A DNA stretch of 64,000 nt from Bremerella sp. JC817 (GCF_040718835.1 NZ_JBFEFG010000266.1:248001-312000); one strand, 5' to 3'. Positions 8,776 to 21,763 are shown, counted from the stretch's first letter. The notes: generated by a model from the sequence alone, not told the origin. Made by a program: numbers and translations.

Positions 8776-9887
8776 GAACCCCACATACGCCGAACTTGCG
8801 ATGCGATCGTGGTGGCCGCATCGTCCAACGAGAACTGGCGATCAACGTTGCCTTCTGAGTAGGCAACTTTATTCATGCCATAGACGTCCGAAGTTGCTTC
8901 GTCTTGTCCGAGCACGAAACCGCCCGCGGCACGGATTTCTTTGCAGCCATCCGATCCGTCACGACCCATGCCGGTCATAATAATGCCGAGCAAGCGGTCT
9001 TTATAAATCTTCACGGCAGAAGTCATCATCACGTCGACCGAAGGACGGTGACCGCTGACATAGTCCCCTTCGCGAACCAGCAGTTTGCCACCATCGCGGC
9101 CATGTTTCTGCACTTCCAAGTGCATGCCGCCTGGGGCCAGGTACGCATGTCCCGGAACCAGGATGTCCCCTGTTTCCGCTTCTTTGACCTGAACGCGTGA
9201 TAGCGAATTCAATCGCCCGGCGAATGCCTTGGTGAAGTTCGCTGGCATGTGCTGCACAATCACGATCGGCGGGAGGCCGGTCGGCAACACTTCAAACATC
9301 GAGGCCAGGGCCGGAGGACCGCCGGTCGAGATACCGAGGGCGATACACTTGTCCGAAGCCTTGAGGTCTGCCGGTGCCACCGGTGGTGGCGTGGTTTTGA
9401 CTTCCTGGTTCAGGGCCAGCTTGCCGCGACGTTCTTTCCGTTTGGCAGCGCGTTCGCGGCGGATGGTCAAAACCTTCTTGACGTCGGTATCGGCAACCAG
9501 GCGAATCTTACGAACCAGTTCGGTGCGTAGCGTGGTTTCCGCTTCCTTCAGCCCTTCCGGCTTGGCGATATAATCGATCGCGCCCCGGTCGAGCGCTTCC
9601 AGAGTGATTTGGCCGCCCAACTGTGTCGTGGCACTGACCATGATCACCGGGATCGCCTGATCCGACAGAATGGCGTCGAGCGTTTCGAGCCCGTCCATCT
9701 TTGGCATTTGGACGTCGAGCGTGATAACGTCCGGCTTCAGTGATTTCGCGAGTCGAACCGCTTCCTTCCCATCCGAAGCAGTCCCGACCACGTCGATGTC
9801 TGGCAATTCTTCCAGCAGATCGCAGATCAAAGTCTGAATCAGTTTCGAGTCGTCGACGACAAGTACTCGAAGTGTGCGTTGGTACAT
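8760..9887 (-). CDS. cheB: chemotaxis response regulator protein-glutamate methylesterase CheB
   Basis: Removes methyl groups from (and deamidates) chemoreceptors. The receiver domain (residues 1-120) has VDDS and the phosphoacceptor Asp58 in TLDVQMPKMDG. A basic linker follows, then the methylesterase domain with the Ser in GISTGGP, His in VQHMP and Asp in GMGRDGSDG, the full catalytic triad. The ATG at 9887 is preferred to an upstream open stretch because CAGGG precedes it and the receiver fold starts at once. No cheA, cheR or cheW is near; the only other chemotaxis gene here is the MCP at 35-36.4 kb. Confidence 0.94.
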   Translation of the reverse strand: MYQRTLRVLVVDDSKLIQTLICDLLEELPDIDVVGTASDGKEAVRLAKSLKPDVITLDVQMPKMDGLETLDAILSDQAIPVIMVSATTQLGGQITLEALDRGAIDYIAKPEGLKEAETTLRTELVRKIRLVADTDVKKVLTIRRERAAKRKERRGKLALNQEVKTTPPPVAPADLKASDKCIALGISTGGPPALASMFEVLPTGLPPIVIVQHMPANFTKAFAGRLNSLSRVQVKEAETGDILVPGHAYLAPGGMHLEVQKHGRDGGKLLVREGDYVSGHRPSVDVMMTSAVKIYKDRLLGIIMTGMGRDGSDGCKEIRAAGGFVLGQDEATSDVYGMNKVAYSEGNVDRQFSLDDAATTIASQVRRMWGSAAVS

Positions 9888-10160
9888 GTTCTGCCCTGAG
9901 TCTGTTCCAAATCCGCATCGAGGCGGTTGGGGAAAACGCGTTATCCGATGCAAATTAATTAACACTGCCCCGGGGAAAATGTAGGTCACACCAAAGGAGT
10001 GGAATGAGCGCCTCGCGAAACCACATAGTTTTTTTTGTTTCCCTGGCGCAGCAGGGCGTAGAGACCGGAATCTTCCGTATAATCGTCACCAGAAGACCGC
10101 CCCAATGCCTCTTGGGTGGGTGGTAGCCAACTTTGTAGATCTCTCGGAAACCATTTTCTT

Positions 10161-11366
10161 ATGGCAGTAGATACTCCTGCTCGCGTGATCGTTGTCGGTG
10201 CCGGCCCGATTGGCATCGAAGCTGCACTTTACGCTCGCTTCCTCGGCTACGAAGTCATCGTGTTCGATTCCGGCGAAGTGGGGGCCAACCTGCAGAAGTG
10301 GGGCCATGTGCCTCTGTTTACTCCCTTCGAGCAGAACAGCACTCCGTTGGGAAAGTCGGCCCTGCAAGCCCAGGACGAAAACTATCAGCCGCCAGCCGAC
10401 GAGCAACTGCTGACCGGTCGCCAGCTCTTGGAACACTACCTGAAGCCATTGTCGCAAACTGACCTGGTGGCCGATTGCTTCAAGCTGAACCACAAGGTCA
10501 TTTCGATCGCCCGGAAAGAAAAGATCAAGACCGAGGATAGTGAAGATCGCGAGCAGCGTGCGGAAACGCCGCTGGTGACCTTGGTGGAAGATGCCGATGG
10601 ACATCAACACTTGTTCGAGAGCGAAGTGGTTCTCGACTGTAGTGGTGTTTACGGTCAGGCAAACTACATCGGCTCTGGCGGCAATCCAGCCCTGGGAGAG
10701 CTCGCCGCCCGCGATCATATCCATTGCGGGGTGCTCGATCTGGAAGGCAGCGATGCTCAGCATTTCGCGAACCAGCAAACGCTGGTCATCGGTGCCGGTT
10801 ACCTCGCCGCTTCCAACGTGTGCCTACTCAGCAAGCTCGCTCGCGAATCGATGGAAACGCACGTGACCTGGATCACTCGCGAGCCGAAAGGGGAGAGCGG
10901 GCCGATTGCATTGCCGCCCGACGATAACCTGCCGGAACGTAATAAAATGATTGCCGAGGCGAATCGACTTGCATGTGAGGATGACGGGCACATCGATCAT
11001 TGGCCTGAAACGACAATCAAGGCCGTTCATTACGAACCGCAGAACGATCATTTTCATGTCACGCTGGAAGGGAAGCACTCAGGCGTCCATACGTTCGACC
11101 GGATCGTCGCGAACGTCGGTTTTCGCCCGAACCTCGATATGCTGCGTGAATTGCAGATCGAAACGAGCTACGCCAACGAATCGCACACCGCGGCGACGGT
11201 CCATCATCCGGAGCCCAACTTTTATATCTTGGGCGCGAAGAGCTTTGGCCGCGATCCTGGCTTCGTGCTGAGTAACGGATTCGATCAGATCCGGCAGGTC
11301 TTTTCGATTATCGGGGACCGCGAGAATTTGAACCTGTACGCTCGCCCATCGACCGATTCCAACTAG
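10161..11366 (+). CDS. NAD(P)/FAD-dependent oxidoreductase
   Basis: A 401-residue flavoprotein with two Rossmann fingerprints: VVGAGPIGIEAALYA at the N-terminus (FAD) and VIGAGYLAASNVCLL near residue 203 (NAD(P)H). The C-terminus ends with FYILGAKSFGRDPGFVLSNGF, like the closing FAD motif of pyridine nucleotide-disulfide oxidoreductases and FMO-like proteins. There is no CxxxxC redox pair, so it is not a thioredoxin reductase. The ATG at 10161 is chosen over GTG at 10116 because the Rossmann strand begins ten residues later; a GGAA lies at 10146. The substrate is unknown. It stands alone. Confidence 0.82.
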   Translation: MAVDTPARVIVVGAGPIGIEAALYARFLGYEVIVFDSGEVGANLQKWGHVPLFTPFEQNSTPLGKSALQAQDENYQPPADEQLLTGRQLLEHYLKPLSQTDLVADCFKLNHKVISIARKEKIKTEDSEDREQRAETPLVTLVEDADGHQHLFESEVVLDCSGVYGQANYIGSGGNPALGELAARDHIHCGVLDLEGSDAQHFANQQTLVIGAGYLAASNVCLLSKLARESMETHVTWITREPKGESGPIALPPDDNLPERNKMIAEANRLACEDDGHIDHWPETTIKAVHYEPQNDHFHVTLEGKHSGVHTFDRIVANVGFRPNLDMLRELQIETSYANESHTAATVHHPEPNFYILGAKSFGRDPGFVLSNGFDQIRQVFSIIGDRENLNLYARPSTDSN

Positions 11367-11696
11367 GCGGCGCCGGCCGATTGTTCGTTGACCGTGATTG
11401 GCCCGGGATATCGCCAGAACAATGTGCAGTCGCCACGTCGGAATTGCATAGCTATCACCAAATATTTGTGATCAAAGTTTGGTCAATCTTGACCAAAACT
11501 TCTGGTAGCGTTGGTTCAATCCGGCATTAATCCCCGGAAAATCGAGGAATTTCCACGCCGATAGCGTCAACCATTTCCCGAAAACGTGCGTAAAGGTTCG
11601 CGTGCGTTCGAGCGTTGAATGCTTTATATTTCGGGGATCGTCTTACCTTTGTCCTCACACCATGTTGTCCCTCACCGAGTCCACGAAGGCCTGAAA
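11367..11696. promoter_or_regulatory. intergenic region with two adjacent palindromes
   Basis: Upstream of the exported HEAT-like gene. TTTGGTCAA (11478-11486), TC, TTGACCAAA (11489-11497) is a perfect 9+9 dyad. About 8 bases before it lies TCAC(C)AAATATTTGTGA (11455-11471), palindromic apart from one extra C. Two dyads one turn apart look like a dimeric or tandem operator. The cognate regulator cannot be named. Nothing else is seen in this gap. Confidence 0.45.
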
Positions 11697-12752
11697 ATGA
11701 GTCTGCCTGCGGTATCGCTACGACTATTCGGAGTACTGTTCCTGTTGATCGGCATGGTGTCGACCGGAGCCGCCGATCCTGTCGAAGAAGGTGTCGATCG
11801 CGATCAGCTCATTCGTCAATGGGTTCGGAAATTGGACGCCGATCAGTTTGCCCAGCGCCAGCAAGCGGCGACTGAATTGGCGAAGTTCGGTAAAGATGCT
11901 GTCCCAGCGATCGAACGCGCTGCGGTCACCGGCAGTGGTGAAGTTGCCAGTCGCTCGGTCGACCTGTTGAAACTGTTCGCCGGATCGCCAGAGGAAGAAA
12001 CCGCGACCATGGCGTTATCTTCGCTCCAGCGACTTGCCGCCAGTGGCAATCAAACGGCCAGTCATCTCGCCAAAGAAGCGATTTCCATTTTGAAGCGTCG
12101 TATCGGTCCGAACCGAATCATTGGCGACGAGCTCGAAGTCGAGCGGCAACCTCTGGATGGTCAGGTTCAGCAGTCCGTTCAGATCTCGAACGTGAATGGC
12201 GAAAAGACGATCGACATTTCTGAGAATGGCCAGCGAACGGTTACTCGGACTTCCCGCGATGGCCATATCCGCGTGACGTGGGACTTGCCCAACGGAAAGC
12301 AGAAGACGGTCGAAGCAGCAAGTGAAGACGAACTGAAGAAGAAAGATGCCGAAGCGTTCGCACGACTGAATCATGTTCGCGAAGTCGCCGATGCCGGTCC
12401 AGCTCGGATCCCAGGCCTCGAGCAGATGCCACGGATCCATGTTCGAGCTCCGCGACCACGTGCGGGCTTCGATCCATTTTCGGATATTACCGAACGTGTC
12501 GAAGCGATGCGAGCTCGCCACGAAGAAATGCTGGGCGAAATGCAGCAGCAACTCGATCGTCGTTTCGCTCCGCCTCGTGACCAGGTCATTCGTGTCGAAC
12601 CCCATGCCAAGCAGTTGGAAGCAGTTCGCGTTCGATTGGGCGAGATGCTCAAGAAGATGGAAGACCCGCAATTCGATGGCATCGATGCGGTCGATCTAAA
12701 TCGCCTGGACGAAGCGCTGAAGCAAATCGAGTCGACGCTCGAAGCCTCGTAA
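11697..12752 (+). CDS. exported HEAT-repeat-like protein with coiled-coil C-terminus
   Basis: ATG at 11697 with GAAGG seven bases upstream gives a signal peptide (hydrophobic core LFGVLFLLIGMV, cleavage near TGAAD); an earlier ATG at 11619 would bury it. Residues about 30-130 show helical pairs like HEAT repeats (FAQRQQAATELAKFGKDAVP). The middle has a short beta-rich part (VNGEKTIDISENGQRT) and the C-terminal 110 residues are charged and helical, with heptad-like Leu spacing. No enzyme motif is seen. The gene is alone and converges on a glycosyltransferase gene. A scaffold role outside the cytoplasm is inference. Confidence 0.75.
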   Translation: MSLPAVSLRLFGVLFLLIGMVSTGAADPVEEGVDRDQLIRQWVRKLDADQFAQRQQAATELAKFGKDAVPAIERAAVTGSGEVASRSVDLLKLFAGSPEEETATMALSSLQRLAASGNQTASHLAKEAISILKRRIGPNRIIGDELEVERQPLDGQVQQSVQISNVNGEKTIDISENGQRTVTRTSRDGHIRVTWDLPNGKQKTVEAASEDELKKKDAEAFARLNHVREVADAGPARIPGLEQMPRIHVRAPRPRAGFDPFSDITERVEAMRARHEEMLGEMQQQLDRRFAPPRDQVIRVEPHAKQLEAVRVRLGEMLKKMEDPQFDGIDAVDLNRLDEALKQIESTLEAS

Positions 12753-12772
12753 GCGAACACTTCTCAGCCAAA

Positions 12773-14281
12773 CTAATTCTGCGGTACCAGCACTCGCCAT
12801 TGAACGAGTGCTGTTTGCGTTTCTGGCTCCTCGATTTGGTATTGGCGGTTTGGCAATGACTCAAGGAGTGTCGCCGTGACCTGATCGGCATACGCTTTTC
12901 CTCCGCGGATCAACAAGACAATCCTTGCTTCGGGATTCGATTCCGCCAGGTAGCGCGGTGTCGGTTGGCCGGCGTCCGAATAGGTCAAACCAAAGTCGTT
13001 CCCGTCGTGCTTGGGCAAAGCGTAAAGCGACTCGATCGGAAGCCGGGCATACGTTTCCCAGGCCGGCGAAGTCGCGGCTTCGTCCAACAGGATATCGGTT
13101 TCAATCAAACCAGACGAAATCACCACGTCGGTTGGTGACTTATTCGCTTCGATGTCGGCAGCCACGGCCTGGGTGATGGTCTGCCAGTCCTCACTGCGCA
13201 GAACGGTAGGCATTCGCCATTGCCAGACGATCGCGACCGCGACCACCAACACTCCGGCACGCAGCCACTTGGGCGAAACGACCGCCGCCAACGCCGCGAC
13301 CAGCAACGGAATCGTGCTTTCTGACGAGATCAAATAGCGACCGTAAAACAGTGCCGCCACGCCGCTGGCGGTGCTCGCCCAGGCCACGAAGATCGGAATG
13401 ATTAGCACGAAGGCAACCAGTGCGATTCGCTTCCCTTCCGAACCAGGCCGGGCCTCCCGTTTCCACCAACAACTTAACAGCGCCGCGATACCAATCGGCA
13501 GCAGCACCGCCAACACGGTTTGCCAACGCAGCCATTCATTCGGATTGTCGGCCGTGATGAACCTAGCCCAGTTCTCGCGACGTTGGAAGATCGTCAGCAG
13601 ATGGGGCACACTGATCGCACCAAGAGCCGCGACGCAACTCGCTGCCACCAGTAAGCGAATCCGTGTCGCACGATCGTTCGCCAAGATCAGCATCGCCAAA
13701 GCCAGGCACAGTCCAAACAGCAGCGTGCTGTAGTGAAAGTAGAAGTTCACCACGGTCAGACCGACCAGGTAAGCCCAGTCGCGTCGACGATTGTGTTGCA
13801 GGATCTGCCAGGCGACGATGACTTGCAGGATGGCGATCGCTTGGGCGATGGCGTAAACGCGAGCTTCCGTTCCGAAGAAGTTCCAGTCGACATCGATCAC
13901 GCCGACCAGTCCGGCCGCCAGGGCGATCCCCACGTCGTGCGTCCAGCGATGAGCGGTCATCGTGACCAACGCGACCGCGACAAGCCCACCCAGAAACGAA
14001 GGAAAGCGGAGCGACCACTCGTGCAGACCGGCCAGTTGCGTGAAGGCCCACGGCAGGTAGAAGTACAACGCCGCTTGATTGCCCATGGCGGCTCGCTGGG
14101 GAATGTCGGTTACCGAATCAGTAACGACCCAGGCCGTATGCAGTTCATCGACCCACAAACTTTCGGTCAGGTAAGACCAGCGAACGATCACCGTCAGCAG
14201 TGCCAGAGCAAGCCCCAGCAGCATCGTGATCGACCACGACGGAGCAGGGGAGGACGGACTTGGCGAGTTAGAATCGTTCAC
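12773..14281 (-). CDS. GT-C fold membrane glycosyltransferase (GT39/ArnT-like)
   Basis: About 500 residues with roughly ten transmembrane helices. The first extracytoplasmic loop carries SLWVDELHTAWV, the Asp-Glu motif that defines polyprenyl-phosphate-dependent GT-C enzymes. The C-terminal 120 residues are soluble (LAESNPEARIVLLIRGGKAY). The expected reaction is transfer of a sugar from a lipid-linked donor to a glycan, lipid or protein outside the membrane. GTG start at 14281. It lies 50 bases after the ExeA-like ATPase gene and is probably the last gene of that operon. Confidence 0.8.
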   Translation of the reverse strand: MNDSNSPSPSSPAPSWSITMLLGLALALLTVIVRWSYLTESLWVDELHTAWVVTDSVTDIPQRAAMGNQAALYFYLPWAFTQLAGLHEWSLRFPSFLGGLVAVALVTMTAHRWTHDVGIALAAGLVGVIDVDWNFFGTEARVYAIAQAIAILQVIVAWQILQHNRRRDWAYLVGLTVVNFYFHYSTLLFGLCLALAMLILANDRATRIRLLVAASCVAALGAISVPHLLTIFQRRENWARFITADNPNEWLRWQTVLAVLLPIGIAALLSCWWKREARPGSEGKRIALVAFVLIIPIFVAWASTASGVAALFYGRYLISSESTIPLLVAALAAVVSPKWLRAGVLVVAVAIVWQWRMPTVLRSEDWQTITQAVAADIEANKSPTDVVISSGLIETDILLDEAATSPAWETYARLPIESLYALPKHDGNDFGLTYSDAGQPTPRYLAESNPEARIVLLIRGGKAYADQVTATLLESLPNRQYQIEEPETQTALVQWRVLVPQN

Positions 14282-14331
14282 GCTGCTTGATTCTAATCGG
14301 CAGCGGCTCGATCGCCAGCCTGGCGGTAGCC

Positions 14332-15156
14332 CTATTCCGGAACGACGGTGACCAATTCTTCATGAATCGATTCGAGCTGGTTGGCATCGATCTGGCGGAT
14401 TTCCTCGGCATAACCAATTAGCAGAGCAAGGTCGCACAGTCGGTTGATCTCACGCGGATTTCCGCGAGTGATCTGAAACAATCGCTCCAAAGCGTTGGGA
14501 GCGAAGATCTCTGCCTGTGAGCCTGCCACGCGAAGTCGATGCGTGACGTAGGCCGCCGTTTCATCCGGCGTGAAGTTCCGCATCAGCGATTTCACACCGA
14601 TCCGACTTTCGAGCGAAGGAAAGCGTTCGACCGCTGGAATGACGGTCGTTTGTCCTGCCAGAATGAGGGTCAGGTCGAGCTTGCCGTCGGTTTCAAAATT
14701 GGTGAGCAGTCGCAAGGTTTCCAGCGAAGCGTGATCGCTCAGCAGGTGGGCATCGTCGACGACGATCACTGCATGGTTGCCGGCCCTGGTATTCTCGGCC
14801 AGAAGCTGCTGAAGCTGCCAGATCGTTTCGCTAGGGTTGCGATGCGCGGTACTCGCCTGGTTGCCCTGACCCAGGTTCAGCAGCAGATAGGGAATCAAGT
14901 CGTGGCTGGAAAGCTTCGGAAAGACGAGATGGACTTTTGGCGAAAACTGCTCCGGCAATTGAACCATCAAGGTTCGCACGAGCAGGCTTTTCCCCAGCCC
15001 ACAAGCTCCGGCCAGGATCGCGGCTCCGCGACGATTTTCGACCGCATAGCGAAGTTTCAACAGCGCGGCCTGAGCCGACTCGGAAGGATAGTAGAATAGT
15101 TCCGAGTAGGTGTTTTCGAACGGGCGAGTTTTCAGTTTCCAGTACGCTTCGTACAT
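14332..15156 (-). CDS. ExeA-type AAA ATPase
   Basis: A 274-residue cytoplasmic ATPase. The N-terminus MYEAYWKLKTRPFENT and FYYPSE is the typical opening of ExeA/GspA-like and exosortase-locus ATPases. Walker A is GACGLGKS, Walker B is VIVVDDAH, and a sensor-like region LTLILAGQTTV follows; RGNPREINRLCDLALLIG closes the lid domain. In Gram-negatives, relatives act with type II secretion or with exopolysaccharide loci. Here it sits 43 bases downstream of a BY-kinase-like gene, which points to a surface polysaccharide module. Confidence 0.88.
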   Translation of the reverse strand: MYEAYWKLKTRPFENTYSELFYYPSESAQAALLKLRYAVENRRGAAILAGACGLGKSLLVRTLMVQLPEQFSPKVHLVFPKLSSHDLIPYLLLNLGQGNQASTAHRNPSETIWQLQQLLAENTRAGNHAVIVVDDAHLLSDHASLETLRLLTNFETDGKLDLTLILAGQTTVIPAVERFPSLESRIGVKSLMRNFTPDETAAYVTHRLRVAGSQAEIFAPNALERLFQITRGNPREINRLCDLALLIGYAEEIRQIDANQLESIHEELVTVVPE

Positions 15157-15199
15157 CGAGAGTGTCTCTTTCGCCCCGTTGATTTAGCCACGACGAACG

Positions 15200-16435
15200 T
15201 TATCGCCAGAAGTTATCAGCGATACCGACCACGTTGATCTTACGTTGTTCGAGCTTCGGCAGGATCTGTCCCAACTCGTGGTCGTGGGTTCCGCGGGCAT
15301 CGCGGACGATCAGCACGCTGTGCATCAAAGCAAGGCGTTGCCAAACTTCCGGACGGTCGCCACCATCCCACAGCACGACGTCAAAGTCTTTGGCGAACTG
15401 CTGCAGTTGGCTGGTCGAAAGATCGCCCAGGGCTCGATAACCGGCTGGCAGCACGGCAATCGGCTGAGCGGCCGACTGAATCATCGCTTCGTACAAATTG
15501 TCCGAAGCGTGGGCATCGACTGGCAATGCGTCGGCTTGCAGACCGAGACGGGCAGACAAGCTTTCGTTGCCTTCCCCTTCGTCAATGATCAGGACGCGGC
15601 GATTTTGTTCGGCCATAACCTTGGCCAGGCAGATGGTCAGCGTAGTGCAACCACAACCTTCGCCCAGCGAAACGAGAGCCATCGATTTGACGCTCGACGA
15701 AATGCCTTCGGCCAGGCCAAGCCATTGATCCTGGTGCAAATCCAGAATCATGTCGATCTCTTCTGGCCAGTTCAGCGAATCAGCTTCCCACTTAGGATGC
15801 GCTAAGCGACGCTGACGATAGGTCGCACTGCCCGGTGCTGGTTTCGCAGGAGCAGCGACCGCAATCGTTTCGGCTGGCTCTTCAACCGAAGCTTCGTCGG
15901 TTGCTTTTTCTTCAGGGGCGACCGTGGCCAGCTGTTCGATTTCTTCCGTGATGGGGTCGTTCAGCGGTGCTGGTTCCCAGGGTTCGATTTCGATCGAAGG
16001 AGCCGGCATTTCAGCGACTGGCTGAGGCTGCGGTTTCGGAGTCGAGGCCGAAACTGGATGCACTGGCGTATGCTTGCGACCGGCTCGCGACATTAATCGA
16101 TCGAGCGCTTCGGCGACGGCGGCGGTGTTTTTCGCTGCCAGCTCGAACTCGTCTTGCGACTGGCCATCTTCCAGGCTGGCGGCAGCGGCCGACTCGTCGT
16201 ACGAGCCGACCAGAGGCGAGCCAGGCATGTCGATGCGGATTCCCTGGTTCTTCCAGTGCTGCAATTCGCTGAGGGTCGGCTTACGCGACATCGTGCGAAC
16301 CGGAGTCGAAGACGTTTGCTGAGAAGTTTGAGTCTTATTCATAACTGCATCCGACGTTGGGGGCACGGCGTCTGCCGCTGTGCTGGTTGTTTCCGACGTG
16401 TAGGCGCGAATAAAGGCGCGGTCGAGCTGGCTCAT
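15200..16435 (-). CDS. BY-kinase/CpsD-like protein with a degenerate P-loop
   Basis: Residues 1-190 are a low-complexity, Pro/Ala/Glu-rich cytoplasmic region. Residues about 230-411 follow the MinD/CpsD fold: MALVSLGEGCGCTTLTICLA in the P-loop position, VLIIDEGEGN for Walker A-prime, and DVVLWDGG for Walker B. The catalytic Lys of the P-loop is replaced by Cys, and no C-terminal tyrosine cluster is present, so kinase activity is doubtful. The start ATG overlaps the stop of the preceding gene (TAATG), indicating tight co-translation with the membrane protein upstream. Polysaccharide co-polymerase control is the best guess from context. Confidence 0.78.
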   Translation of the reverse strand: MSQLDRAFIRAYTSETTSTAADAVPPTSDAVMNKTQTSQQTSSTPVRTMSRKPTLSELQHWKNQGIRIDMPGSPLVGSYDESAAAASLEDGQSQDEFELAAKNTAAVAEALDRLMSRAGRKHTPVHPVSASTPKPQPQPVAEMPAPSIEIEPWEPAPLNDPITEEIEQLATVAPEEKATDEASVEEPAETIAVAAPAKPAPGSATYRQRRLAHPKWEADSLNWPEEIDMILDLHQDQWLGLAEGISSSVKSMALVSLGEGCGCTTLTICLAKVMAEQNRRVLIIDEGEGNESLSARLGLQADALPVDAHASDNLYEAMIQSAAQPIAVLPAGYRALGDLSTSQLQQFAKDFDVVLWDGGDRPEVWQRLALMHSVLIVRDARGTHDHELGQILPKLEQRKINVVGIADNFWR

Positions 16436-17724
16436 TACCGAATATCCGAATCGAGATCGACGCTACCCAGGCGGGCCCCTGGAGGAGTCGCTTCGCGATT
16501 TTCGTAAGGGGTAAACCCGAAGCCACCCTGCGATGGATTTTGCGGAGCGGTCTGCGAGTAGGTTGGCTGCGTTGGCGTGCCAATCATCGGCATGCCTGGC
16601 TGCGGCTGATACCCTTCATGGATCTGTGGCATTTGCGGCTGCGAATTCGCAGGATTGGTGGCCGCGGTTCGCTGGGTCAGCTTGCCATCTTCATAGGCGA
16701 AGTTGCCGGTTGGCTGCTGCATCCAGTGACGACCTGAATCGCCATTAGGAACCGAATACTGCGAGGTAGCCGGAGCGTTCAATTCCAGCGAGGGGCCGCC
16801 GGAAGGCATACCAGGCGAAGCGGACGGACGACCATCGAATTGTGGCGTGTAGTCTTCGTCGGTGGCTGGATTGAAACTTGGCGAATACGAACCAGCACCT
16901 GTCGGAGCCGATTCCATCCCTTCAGGACGGAACTGGTAGTACTCGTCTTCCGGAGCCATTGGCTCAGGTGGAAGTTGATGGTTCGAGGCTGGATTGTTGA
17001 AAGGTGGCGCGATCGAGCCTTCCGGTTCGTAACCAGAAGCGATGTTCGTCATCTGTGTATCTTGCGATGGATTGCCCATCGTTGGGTTGGTCAACTCGGT
17101 GCGGTCGGGCTTGCTGGCCAACATCGGAATGGCGGTGTCGAGTGGCGAGACGGTGATGGTCTCGTTGTCCGCGTCGGTCCCGGGAGTCGCGTCCCAGCTC
17201 GGAGCACTTCCCAATTCGCCGGTCGAAACGAACAATCCCTGATCGACATCGTCGACTGGTGGAATGCTATCGTCATCGCCAGAGAGCAGCCAGGCACTGG
17301 CCACCAGCAGCGAGACAGCCATGCCGGCCAGGTAGATCCGATTCCTCCACTGACCACTCAGGATCGATTCGCGACGAGCCTGTCGCGTTTCTGCTCCTCT
17401 ATGGTGGATGTAACTCGGCGCAGCGGTCGACTCCGATGCCATTGGGGCAGAGGCGACTTCCATCGGAGCCGGAGCCACGGCAGCAGGTTGGGGCGGCATG
17501 ATCGGGGCGCTCGGCGCTTCGACCAGAAGGCTTTCTTCCGCCAGATCGGCGGTCGGGTCTTCCCCAAGCAGGTTGGAAACCCAGTCCTGGGTGCCGGCCG
17601 GTTGATCTTCAACCGGAGGTTCCCAGGTCAGGTCCTTCACACGGATCACGACGGGGTGTCCGTAAAAGGTGCCCTGAGTGTCTTGGTTTTCACGTGATTT
17701 GGGGTTTCCCAATGGTTTCGTCAT
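16435..17724 (-). CDS. single-span membrane protein of surface polysaccharide-type operon
   Basis: First gene of the operon; GGAAG precedes ATG 17724. The N-terminal 130 residues are cytoplasmic and acidic, a single transmembrane helix lies near residues 150-167 (IYLAGMAVSLLVASAWLLSG), and the remaining 260 residues are a Pro/Gln/Gly/Asn-rich, low-complexity extracytoplasmic region without domains (for example MPMIGTPTQPTYSQTAPQN). It overlaps the next gene by one base. It may anchor the pseudo-BY-kinase to the membrane, as a Wzz-like chain does in other bacteria, but has no Wzz fold that I can see. Confidence 0.72.
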   Translation of the reverse strand: MTKPLGNPKSRENQDTQGTFYGHPVVIRVKDLTWEPPVEDQPAGTQDWVSNLLGEDPTADLAEESLLVEAPSAPIMPPQPAAVAPAPMEVASAPMASESTAAPSYIHHRGAETRQARRESILSGQWRNRIYLAGMAVSLLVASAWLLSGDDDSIPPVDDVDQGLFVSTGELGSAPSWDATPGTDADNETITVSPLDTAIPMLASKPDRTELTNPTMGNPSQDTQMTNIASGYEPEGSIAPPFNNPASNHQLPPEPMAPEDEYYQFRPEGMESAPTGAGSYSPSFNPATDEDYTPQFDGRPSASPGMPSGGPSLELNAPATSQYSVPNGDSGRHWMQQPTGNFAYEDGKLTQRTAATNPANSQPQMPQIHEGYQPQPGMPMIGTPTQPTYSQTAPQNPSQGGFGFTPYENREATPPGARLGSVDLDSDIR

Positions 17725-17906
17725 CGTTTCGGCTTCCTTGCCTGACGTTGAGATCGACGCACAGCGGCCACGCGCTGGTTGTGGCCCGTTGTCCTATCCA
17801 TCGGTTCGGTTTGTAGCGGTCTTTAGCTCTAGATAAGAAAAATCGGAAATCGGGGCTAGGCAAGCTTTGACGATTAGTGGCAATTGAGCGCTGGTTGTGA
17901 CGGAGC

Positions 17907-18007
17907 CGGAAATCTGGGATATTTAGCAGGTTTGAACTATAGAAATCCCTTCCGCCATAGTTGGGGACGCTGTCAGACAGCATGCTATCTGACAGCAATA
18001 ACCCCAA
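17907..18007 (+). promoter_or_regulatory. structured leader upstream of metH
   Basis: Two consecutive stems. First: CGGAA (17907-17911) and GGGAT (17916-17920) pair with ATCCC (17945-17949) and TTCCG (17950-17954). Second: an outer TTGGGG (17961-17966) with CCCCAA (18002-18007), enclosing GCTGTCAGA (17969-17977) with TCTGACAGC (17988-17996). The metH start follows within 40 bases. I do not recognise the SAM, SAH or cobalamin riboswitch consensus in it. It may be an RNA control element or, for the inner dyad, an operator. Confidence 0.5.
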
Positions 18008-18043
18008 GCTGTGACAGGTCTTTCAGTCTTCTGGAATCCACTC

Positions 18044-21754
<3,711 letters not shown>

Positions 21755-21763
21755 GCAAGCCCA

